Source of the DNA: Xiphydria camelus
Lineage: Eukaryota; Arthropoda; Insecta; Hymenoptera; Xiphydriidae
Direction of reading: 5' to 3'
Assembly: GCA_963678675.1 (NCBI GenBank)
Contig: OY783201.1
Coordinates: forward strand, 14,346,573 to 14,410,572
DNA length: 64,000 nt
In this document: piece after piece, positions 55,901 through 64,000 of the stretch
Layout: every line of letters begins with the position of its first letter
Numbering within the stretch: position 1 is the first letter of the stretch
The notes under the pieces: generated by a model
Databases searched by the model: none
Told to the model about the DNA's origin: nothing
What the model saw: only the letters and a program-made list of their open reading frames with translations
Position numbers and translations under genes: made by a program

Positions 55901-58456
55901 AGAACAATTTGAATAACAAAACCATCAATTCCCTGAACGTCCTCAATAACCACTTGAATGACTTATTTACCCAAAAATCTCAGGATTTCTATGAAAAAGG
56001 GATAATGAAGCTCGTGGAGAGATGGCAGAATGTCATTGAACAGAATGGAACGTATATTTAGTTGATTAAAATCGCTTTTTTTTCTAAATATTTGGCGTTT
56101 GAAATTTACTCAATTTTTGCTACGGAATTATGCATAGACCCAATACAATATAAAGAAGCATAAGCTCACGAAGGCGCAAGCACAGCAAAAGGTATACAAA
56201 ATCTAACAAGTTAATAGAACATAGAATATTATTATTCATATCGCAAAAGTATTAAAAGTTGTACGCGTACTTATGTTATGTCGCAAAATACTGGTTAAAT
56301 ACTCTTTAGGAATAATGTATTGAAAATTAATATCACATCGACAGCTTAACAAATGCCCCGACGTTCTTTTTTGAAAAGATTTTAATGAAATTCCCTGATT
56401 TTTTCAGGTTTTCCATACCCCAAAAAAATGTCCTCGGTTTTTCAAATCTGTGGCAACCCTTCATATGAGCGTTATTATAATTAATAATTTTTTTCTATTA
56501 TTCCATGATATTTTCATACTTTAAAATATCCCATGATATTTTAACATACTACAAATTCGATATTTCCATGATCTCCATGATTTCTATGATCGCTAGACAT
56601 CTTAATACAAAGCTTACCACGATATTTTTATGCCTGACTCGCTCCGGAAAGAGACTGTCCAAATCGTTGCATTCTTCCGAGTTGTCGTCGAAGTGCGACG
56701 TGGGCGTTTGTGCGTGAAACCTCAGCTCCCGCGCGTGCTGGAGATCGAAAGTCTGGGCCAATGCAAAGTAAGCATAATCCATGCACGCGTAGGTGAGAAG
56801 GAAAGGCATCGTGACGATCGGTGCCAACGTGTTGATTTGGCCGGTCACGATAAACGTGAGCGTGACTATAGCAACGACGATCATCGCGTAGACCGGCACT
56901 TTATTAGGACCCCTCTAGAAATCCCGTAAAACGGTTTGTGAGGCTCTGACTTGATTCGTGACAAAGAAAATCGAGAACCCTATTGAAAAAGTATGATAGA
57001 TTCTCATAGAGAACTTGTAAAATTCCCATAGAATCCCCATGGTAATTTGGTGTGTTTTTGACACAGCAATTCTGGATATCCACTGGTAAAAATCTGAGAG
57101 GGATGAATAGAAATGCATTGGATTTTATGTATATCAACAAAAACGAATAAGATCTATTAAGGTTCTATTAGTGATTACAAATACAACTGCGTGTATAGGT
57201 TTGTATTACCTCCGTGTGAATTTACTTGTTTTTACAGATACATATAAATTTCGGTAAATCCCTAATTACATGGTGTGGAATATTAAAAACATTCCCTGAC
57301 AAAAGTCCTGGAAAACCAGGATTTCCAGTCTAAAATAATAAATTTTCCCTGACCATTATGGACATAAATCCTGTACGGAGTATTACGCATCAATCATTCC
57401 GTCAAATGAACAGATTAACGATGTATATAACGGCTGGATATGCCAGTTGAGATATAAGTATGAAAATAAAATCACATTTTTTTACTGTTCAATAACTTTA
57501 CAATAACATAAAAAGAAATTTTCAAATAGACGTTCAGTCATGACACACTTCATATATTATACTTATATTACTTCCATCAGTAATCGATTATCTTACTATC
57601 GGTAAAAAAGAGAAAATGAATGATTTATAAGACACTCCTATTTTCAAAATATATGAAGTTTGAGCATTTTAGAAAAATTCCAGGAAATTCTTTAATTTCC
57701 CTGGCTCACATAATTCCCTGAAAATTTCAGGTTTTCCAGAATTCCCTGACTGCTGGACATCATGTATTATATTTATTATCTCGGTTGCATATAGAATCTG
57801 ATGAATTCCTATTCGTCTTTCTAAAACTTTTCTAGGATATATCTGCAATTGCTGTATCAGAAGCACGTCAGATTCCAATAGAAATTGTCCATAGGAATCT
57901 ATGGGATTATTTTCAACAGGGAGGACACTCGGAACTTACACCTCTTTGCAAGCAGCTGATACCCGGAATGACGTTCTGACTTGCGATCGACTGCAAGACT
58001 CTGGGAGTGCCGTACATGGCTCCCAAGCAACTACTGAACGAAGACACGTACAGACCCGCGAGTAGGAGGACAGAGAAGGCTGACACGGTCGACGCGATCA
58101 TGAAGTTCTTCAGCAGCGTCTCCCTCGTGCAGGTCGCCGCGAGGAAGAGCGAAAAGCAAAGGTAGAGGATCGTCCTGGTCGAACGAAACGGAGAGTCGAT
58201 ATTGAGCTTACGAATACGCCACGGTCGATACGATATATTCGTGAGATATCTTACCCCGTTCCTAGCGCGGCCAAGGTGCCGTTGGGAATGTCGGTGGATG
58301 GATGCCTCAAATCGCCGCTCATGTTGATGCCGGCGAGAACGCCGGTGACGGTGGGGAAGAACACGCCGAAAACCGTAAACCACCCGTAACCGTCCTCGTA
58401 TGCGGGGAACGTGTTGTTTTTCAAGTTACCGGATAACCAACCCTCGAAACCGGCCT
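52930..58456 (-). CDS. SLC12A8: SLC12A8-like cation-chloride cotransporter, last six exons
   Basis: Exons 58456-58255, 58174-57940, 56914-56618, 53584-53420, 53344-53166 and 53083-52930 join in phase with GT-AG introns, giving about 410 codons. The first two exons hold transmembrane segments and GVFFPTVTGVLAGINMSGDL, a block typical of the SLC12 family, then NFMIASTVSAFSVLLLAGL. The third has LAPIVTMPFLLTYACMDYAYF, very close to vertebrate SLC12A8 as I remember it, preceded by the junction QRG|RGPNKVP. The tail has two more hydrophobic stretches and ends GHYVD. Expected role: a membrane carrier of the cation-chloride cotransporter family (human SLC12A8 has also been linked to nicotinamide mononucleotide uptake). 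The N-terminal exons lie to the right, outside the window. The large introns are filled with transposons. Confidence 0.85.
54854..56143 (+). mobile_element. mariner element (about 1.29 kb)
   Basis: Inverted ends ttgggtctatgcataattcc and its complement at 56119-56143, flanked by ta on both sides. The size is normal for mariner. One transposase gene is inside. Confidence 0.9.
55039..56061 (+). pseudogene. mariner transposase with three stops
   Basis: A single frame of 340 codons with stops at 55066, 55540 and 55828 and no frameshift. Motifs are the HTH (ENAVSESVCRKWFAKFR, LEDAPRSGQP), TGDERWIVYN (first D region), VVFHQDNARLH (second D) and YSPDLVPLDFHVF (third D, DD34D type). The stops at 55540 (TAG) and 55828 (TGA) stand where mariner proteins usually have Trp, so G-to-A changes explain them. 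The catalytic Asp residues remain. Confidence 0.88.
56960..57930. repeat. Dispersed repeat D, copy 2, filling an SLC12A8 intron
   Basis: The outer parts match repeat D at 8640-9670 in the same order. The middle (about 57283-57757) instead holds a different ccctgac-rich sequence. It occupies nearly the whole intron between exons at 56914 and 57940, leaving the splice sites intact. Confidence 0.65.
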
Positions 58457-59182
58457 CTATGTAGAACGGAACGCGACGAATTAACTCAACCCTCCCTGTT
58501 TCCAGGCTTCACGGTGCAGAGACGAAGCAATTTTAGGAAGGTAAGGACATGATTTCACAGATTAGGGACTTTTAAGGACTACATTCAAAACGCTCATACA
58601 GATAACTCATATGATTTATACAGGACTAGCATAAAGCTGTTACTAATTAATTGCTATAACAAAATCTGCTGCACTCATTAAGTAAAGCTTATTGCCATAA
58701 AGCTACTTCAGCCTTCAGTACCCCACTGACAGGATAAATAAATATACTCTCATACAGAAATATCATAAGAATTTATATGAATCTATATAATACCTATATA
58801 AATTAATTTTCATAAATTAATACCGATTAGAAAAAATGTAGATATTTCGAAGTATATTGAAGGTCCATTTCAATTTTAACACTAAACCTATCAACAGTTT
58901 TTGTATACCTATTTCTACTGCGCTCGGTCAAATTGACTGGTAACTAAAAAAGTTATCAATTTTATTATTCAACGCAGATAATGATTGATTTATTGCTAAA
59001 TGTACCTATATAAAATGAATAATTTTCATGAAATTTCATCCAAATTTATTTTTATATAAGTAATTTCAATTATAAACTTAAAAAACTAAAACTTCATTTT
59101 TCCCACATAAGAAACCAAACTTAATATTATATATATCTAAAACCATTTATGAAAAAAATACATAAAATTAAACTTTTATATA
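58457..59182. other. Intron or flank of the SLC12A8-like gene
   Basis: No further exon is found upstream of 58456 within this AT-rich part. Near 58890-58940 a sequence resembling the hairpin region at 39240 occurs (ggtcaaattgactggt). No gene is present. Confidence 0.45.
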
Positions 59183-59934
59183 TAAAGGGTGTTTCACCTA
59201 ACTTGACCACCTCAAATATCACGGCAATCGTTGATGATATGAAAAAGTGTTCAGAGGACAAATTGTTCGATACAAAGAGGCAAATACTGTTATTAGAAAA
59301 GAATTATTTTCTAATTAGTTTTCTCCAAAATATCAAGGTCATCGATATTATTTTAAATGGGTCGACATATTTTCATTACCACAGTCTTGTAGCTTATAAG
59401 AGGACAACTTCAGCAACTGTTAATATGATGACCTTAACTTGACCTTGAACGAGAAGAATCACGAAATGCGTGCCATGAATTCCAATACTTGTTCGAAGAC
59501 CGATCCTTACTTTCTCCTTCCTGACGGAACAAGATACCTCGGAGGTTTGTTTATAAGCATCAGAAACAATAACATTTCACACAATCCCAATGACATTGAA
59601 ATTCATTCATTTAACGTCTTCGAACAAGTATTGGAATTCATGGCACGCATTTCGTGATTCTTCTCGTTCAAGGTCAAGTGAAGGTCATCATATTAACAGT
59701 TTCTGAATTTGTCCTCTTATAAGCTACAAGACTGTAGTAATGAAATTATGTCGACCCATTTAAAATAATATCGATGACCTTGATATCTTGAAAAAAACCA
59801 ATAAGAAAATGATTCTTTTCTAATAACAGTATTTGCCCCTTTGTATAGAACAATTTTTCCTCTCAATACTTTTTCATAACATCAAAGACTGCCGTGATAT
59901 TTGAGGTGGTCAAGTTAGGTGAAACACCCCGTAT
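59183..59934. mobile_element. Foldback MITE with arms of about 320 bp
   Basis: The arms 59183-59503 and 59612-59934 are inverted complements along their whole length. The outer end is gggtgtttcacctaacttg and the inner end gaacaagtattggaattc. The loop is about 108 bp. TA-rich flanks (tata) suggest TA targets. Open frames at 59149 and 59439 come from the arms and are not genes. Confidence 0.85.
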
Positions 59935-60194
59935 AGTGTTATGTAGTTATACATATACATATCTTATTCGGCTTCAATACATTGCTTACAAATTATTTTA
60001 GTCTGAAATGTACATTTTCTGCACACATGTTTTTCGCACTTCGAACAGATTTTTGTAGTTTCATAATCTTTACAAAATTTATTTGACAAGTTTTTCATGC
60101 GAACGAATCTGAATTTGTGGACGATGTTAGTAAAAGCTTTTCTTCTCGTGATTTTTTATATGCAGCGCCGAGCTCTGAAGCTAATTGGAATCAA

Positions 60195-60665
60195 AATTCC
60201 TGCCTCGAAATGTTTTCCCCCGTCGCACACGAGTAGAAACGCTAGATTTAGCACAAACTTTAGAATTCTGCATAGAATAATAGTACTACAACCGTAGAAA
60301 ATCGACGGATTCATCCTAAATTTAGTATAGGGGTGTTTTTTAGGTCGCTGATCACGAATCTGAAGTCAGATTTCAAAAATTCAAGATAACGGATCTAATA
60401 CGGCGGACGAGATCTTCGAAAATCGACGGATTCATGCCAAATTTGGTATAGCGGAGTTTTTTGGGTCGCTGATCACGAATGTGAAGTTAGATTTTAAAAA
60501 TTCGTTAAATTTTTTTAATCTGGCTTCAGATTCGTGATCAGCAACCCAAAAAAAACCCCTATACTAAATTTGGGATGAATCCGTCGATTTTCTACGGTTG
60601 TAATACTATTATTCTATGCAGAATTCTAAAGTTGGTGCTAACAAGGAAACGTTTCGAGGCCGCCG
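60195..60665. repeat. Second palindromic repeat with an internal direct repeat
   Basis: The left arm (about 60200-60395) and right arm (about 60515-60665) are inverted complements (aatcgacggattcatcc, gctgatcacgaatctgaag, gcagaattctaaag). Between them a third, direct copy of the module lies at 60418-60502. No coding capacity is seen. Confidence 0.75.
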
Positions 60666-61152
60666 CTTCCGATCTTGATGAAACTTCGTAAATTTAAAGT
60701 TTATCGAAAAATAAGAGACCCCTATTTTTTTATAGCGGCCCAATTTTGGTTTAAGGGGGTGAAATGGACCCCTGAATTTTCACCCCCTTCGAGCTATCTC
60801 CGAAACGAAGCGAGATAGATGAAAACTTTCAATGTACGTTTTGTTTGATTTTTTTAGTATAATAAAATCCCCTAAACAGATTTTGAAAAAAAGCATTATT
60901 TTTCAAAAAAAAAAAATTTTTTTATCTAATTTTTCGAAATTTCGGTTTAGTCATGTGGACAAAAATTTAGGAAATTTTATTACAAATTCAACCATGTATG
61001 ACATGATATATTTCCCTCCTACAGTTTTGCAAATTTCTAACTTTTATGTCTGATAATGAGCGGGCTACCAATGGCAGTGACGGGATAGGTCGGGGGTTAT
61101 TACTTCTATGTATTTTAATGCCACTTTTCTTTTATTTAATAAAGTTCAACTT
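60666..61152. other. Non-coding stretch
   Basis: AT-rich with poly(T)/poly(A) runs and a phrase cgaaacgaagcgagatag. It resembles the inner flank of common insect repeats but no boundary or gene is clear. Confidence 0.4.
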
Positions 61153-61503
61153 CTATGGCTCATAATTATGACAATAATGGTATTCCGTGAAAAAATGTTT
61201 CATACAAAGTTGTTTCTTACACCAAGCACACGTAATAACGGCAATATCGCCACATATGTGGCATCGTGGTTCCGAGTCCTGTGCAAAACAAAATTCTACA
61301 GGATGTTCAAATTCAGGAGGTCTCCTGAATATATATCCACTCTTGAACCACGAATATTTAATAAAGTTAGTAAACCGTGGTGAAGAAAACTGATTATGAG
61401 TAAGAGATTGAAGTTTTAAAATATTATCTCTCGAATGAAGGTTAATATCGTAATTGAAAAGAGTTACAATATCTGAAAACCTCCTTACAAAATTCTTCCA
61501 CAT
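61153..61503 (-). pseudogene. Cysteine-rich protein fragment
   Basis: A 116-codon frame ending with a tightly spaced metal-binding pattern: CHICGDIAVITCAWC, then QLCMKHFF and EYHYC (C-x2-C ... C-x2-C ... C-x3-H ... H-x-C). The preceding text FKSGYIFRRPPEFEHPVEFC has no sign of a catalytic domain. Cross-brace zinc endings like this occur at the C-terminus of several transposase families, so it may be the last exon of a lost element. No partner exons or TIRs are seen, and I do not recognise the family firmly. Confidence 0.45.
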
Positions 61504-61603
61504 TCGAAAGCCGTATACGTCTAGCGGAATATTATCAAAATAAAATGGACAAAAATTGTTCAGAAATCTTATTAATAAATCCGACCGTTAATTTATTTAT
61601 AGA

Positions 61604-63071
61604 GTAAAATCGGTATATATGGAATAGTCGGGTAATATGGAACTTCCCATAACTTTTAATCAGGTAGCTCCATCTCTTAAGTAACGGCCATATTAGAAAA
61701 CTCGTTATAACTGTGTAGTCCTGCTGCAAAATAAAATTGGCGCCAAACGCTACCAACGCTGGAAAATGTGAGGTTATGATTTCGATGTATTCACATTTTG
61801 TGCACGGTGTCAATTAATATTGTTTTGTGACTACCCTTTGGGAAAAAAAATTTGTTTGAAAGCACGGTAAGTTTGTTTAGGCATAAGGTAGTAGAAATCT
61901 TGACGATTTGAATCGGTATTTTTCATAATAACAAATAGAGCATTATTTTTGTTGTCATTTCGGAATGCGGGTAATATGGAATATTCCATATTTACCGCAT
62001 TATTGCTATTCCATATTACCCACTGAATATAAAGTAGGGTTATTTTTTCCTTTACAGAAATAATGGATACTTCTTTGTCGAAGAAACGAAAACAATGGAG
62101 TGCGACTGATATGACAAATGCTATTGAATCAGTAAGGAACAGAAGTATGGGATATTTGGCCGCAGCAAAAGCATTTAAAGTTCCACGTACAACACTTTTT
62201 CGCCTTTGTAACACTGAAGGGCCTCCAGCAACTGTTAGTAAAACGAAATTGGGTAAAAAACCAGTTTTATCACCCGAGTTAGAAGAGGAACTAGTTCGGT
62301 ATTTACTTCTCATGGATAAGAAGTTTTTTGGTCTGACGAGAAGGGATGTCCGATCTATGGCATTTCAACTTGCTAAGCGCAACAACATACCACATCCATT
62401 CTCCCTTTTGCGCGAAACTGCAGGAAAAGATTGGTTCTCTTCCTTTATGAAAAGGCATAAGGCTACATTAAGTTTGAGAAAGCCCACTGGAACTTCCCTA
62501 GCAAGAGCCATTGGTTTTAATCGTGAGAATGTCGCTGAGTTTTTCAACTTGTTAGAGGTGGTTATGACGAAGCAAAATTATGGCCCTCATCAAATATATA
62601 ACGTAGATGAATCTGGATTGTCTATTGTGCAATCAAGATGTCCAGAAGTGGTATCGTTAAGAGGCAAAAGACAAGTAGGGGCTATTACGTCGGCAGAAAG
62701 AGGCTCTTTGATAACAATCGTTATGTGCATAAATGCTGCAGGTGATTTTGTACCGCCCATGATCATCTTTCCACGCAAAAAGTCAAGTAATCAGCTAAAA
62801 AAGGGAGCACCTCCAGGATCTTTGTTTGCTTTCCATCCATCCGGGTGGATTCAAACAGATTTATTTACACAATGGTTTGATCACTTCTTAGAAAAGACCA
62901 AACCTTCAGCAACAAATCCAGTATTGCTGGTGTTAGATGGCCATCATACTCACACCCGGAACCTAGACGTCCTTATAAGAGCCAAAGAAAACTTCGTTAC
63001 AATTTTATGCTTACCACCACATACGACTCATAAGATGCAGCCCCTCGATAAGACCGTCATGGGTGCATTAA
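61604..63071 (+). mobile_element. pogo/Tigger-type transposon, left part
   Basis: The left end carries repeated phrases ggtaatatggaa and tatatggaatagtcggg (61610-61640) and again at 61970-62030. The transposase starts at 62063. The element is cut at the ttaa at 63068-63071 by a piggyBac insertion and its right part is beyond the window. The left boundary is approximate. Confidence 0.7.
62063..63071 (+). CDS. pogo/Tigger-type transposase, truncated by piggyBac
   Basis: The frame starts MDTSLSKKRKQWSATDM. An N-terminal psq-like HTH (YLAAAKAFKVPRTTLFRL) is followed by a CENP-B-type HTH (GLTRRDVRSMAFQLAK, WFSSFMKRH). The DDE_1 core has YNVDESGLS (first D), LLVLDGHHTHT (second D) and PHTTHKMQPLDKTV (third D). 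pogo-type transposases cut and paste into TA sites. No stop precedes the break at 63068, so the gene was intact when piggyBac inserted. The last codons read across into piggyBac end sequence (to 63097) and are not native. Confidence 0.9.
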
Positions 63072-64000
63072 CCCAAATAGTACCACCGTCCTTTTAAAAG
63101 GACGCATAAGAAATGTGCATTTGTCAAACAATTAATCTACTCGTATCGAGGTGGCGCCACATGGATAGTGTTCTGCAATCTATCAATGGCATATTACTGT
63201 CGTTTGCAATTGTTTAGATCAGCTTCAATACTGTTGTAAGCAAAATTTGTTCTGATAGTTTTAGTTTACGGTTGTCATGTACCAGTTGAGGTAAGCATTT
63301 TGTTTATATTACTAAATATTTGTAACGTTTAGCATTATAATATTGTTTTATACTGTTGGTTCTTTATAACTAACCTAATCGAAGTATTTATTGTACGTAT
63401 CCTGTAAGTAGATAACCTCTCAAAAGTTATCGTCCTTTTTAAAGGCCAGTGGGATTAAAAGCATACTATTTTATCTAGGCACCGGAAAAAGCCGTTTATT
63501 CTAAATGAGCTTTTAGAAGAGATAGAGCACGTTTATGATGAAGCCGAATTGCCAGATGCAGTAGCTGTGTTTCCACCAGTCAATTCTAATGAAGACGTTA
63601 CTGACGAAGACTCTGGCGACGATGAAAACGTTGTTTTGGATAATCTTCCTGGGAGTTTACTGAATTCTCAAGCTGAGCCTATTTTCAATAATATCGATAA
63701 AGTTCAGAATGAAGATAGCTCGGAAAATAGTGATGATGAACTTCCATTAGCACACTTTACGAAGTATAAGAAGAGACCGAAAATTTATGATTGGGTTCAA
63801 CAAGACATGACAAACAAGTTGAAAGATTGGCAAGATCAGCATGTAGCACATAACAATCTTTCCCCTTTAGAGATTTTCTACCTATTTTTTGATGAGGAAT
63901 TATGGCAAATGATAACTGAATACACAAATCTTTATGCTAGCCAACACAACAGAAACGGTGACATATCTAAGGATGAAATAAAGTGCTTTTTTGGTGTACT
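63072..64000 (+). mobile_element. piggyBac element, left part, running off the window
   Basis: It begins right after ttaa (63068-63071) with cccaaatagtaccaccgtcc, a CCC start typical of piggyBac. A palindrome gtccttttaaaaggac follows, with a related inverted word at 63429. The transposase gene starts at 63277. The right end lies beyond 64000. Confidence 0.85.
63277..64000 (+). CDS. piggyBac transposase, N-terminal part
   Basis: A 14 bp first exon (63277-63290, MYQL plus two bases of Arg) is joined by a GT-AG intron to exon 2 from 63479, where the frame stays open to the window edge. The N-terminus is acidic (NEDVTDEDSGDDENVV, NEDSSENSDDELPL), as in other piggyBac transposases. The start of the core follows with NNLSPLEIFYLFFDEELW and TEYTNLYASQHN. 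The splice joins the frames exactly and gives an ATG start, which supports it. The catalytic Asp residues would lie outside the window. Confidence 0.82.

Larger units (their letters stand above)
53654..56602. mobile_element. TIR element in an SLC12A8 intron, with a mariner inside
   Basis: The left end acagggtgtctagcgat is answered by atcgctagacat near 56589-56602. Both ends continue with ccatgatatttccatgat-type words. The interior repeats ccctgacttttcc-like phrases found in other insect repeats. Without the mariner it is about 1.66 kb. It is non-coding and lies wholly within the intron between 56617 and 53585. Confidence 0.6.

Noticed and set aside
59149..59657. Frames of 97 and 72 codons
   Set aside because: They lie wholly in the arms of the foldback element and are not preserved between arms.
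61153..61503. A PHD or RING finger host gene
   Set aside because: The cysteine spacing does not fit either pattern well and the fragment lacks flanking exons, so only a cysteine-rich relic is reported.
1..64000. CRISPR array, prokaryotic operon, integron or phage
   Set aside because: No regularly spaced short repeats and no bacterial gene organisation. Spliced eukaryotic genes and insect transposons dominate.

Overview
The window is a piece of an AT-rich insect nuclear genome. The evidence is spliced genes with GT-AG introns, insect-type Ty3/Gypsy, BEL/Pao, R1-like, mariner, pogo, piggyBac and Harbinger elements, and one host gene whose nearest match in my memory is the solute carrier SLC12A8. 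Order and species cannot be fixed from the sequence alone. Almost everything else is transposable elements, many inserted inside one another.

Region 1 (1-8.3 kb). Two copies of a roughly 1.25 kb terminal-inverted-repeat (TIR) element with an internal tRNA-like segment lie side by side (540-6619 and 7025-8278). The first is split by a complete Ty3/Gypsy retrotransposon (1659-6557, coding on the minus strand) with two 340 bp LTRs that look identical. The second copy preserves the empty insertion site.

Region 2 (8.3-15.7 kb). This is gene-free DNA made of dispersed repeats, MITE-like elements and a diverged repeat family present four times between 10.95 and 13.25 kb.

Region 3 (15.68-51.86 kb). 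This is a nest of transposons. The outer layer is an old foldback-type element whose inverted arms are still recognisable at both ends. Inside its left arm sit two elements. The first is a TIR element carrying a retrotransposon-type gag gene (16.30-25.32 kb), itself split by a 7.0 kb ISL2EU-type DNA transposon (17151-24153) with a BEN-domain gene, an intact SWIM-YqaJ nuclease gene and a THAP-DDE transposase gene. The second is an R1-like non-LTR element (25346-32387, poly(A) tail, 14 bp target duplication) whose ORF2 is broken by a solo LTR. In the centre is a DUF4817-type mariner relic (32.76-50.99 kb). It contains a Harbinger element (MADF gene plus transposase), which in turn holds a piggyBac-like MITE and a transposase-plus-exonuclease element. 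The mariner relic also holds a TTAA-flanked element (41298-50522) split by a BEL/Pao retrotransposon (41323-47879).

Region 4 (52.9-58.5 kb). The last six exons of a cation-chloride-cotransporter-family gene (SLC12A8-like, minus strand) have clean splice sites. Its introns are filled with transposons, including a dead mariner. The upstream exons are not in the window.

Region 5 (58.5-64 kb). Two palindromic foldback elements are followed by a cysteine-rich gene relic and a pogo/Tigger transposase gene cut at a TTAA by a piggyBac element that runs off the right edge.

Splice junctions, target duplications and reading-frame restoration were checked by eye. Family names rest on recognised motifs, not on database searches.
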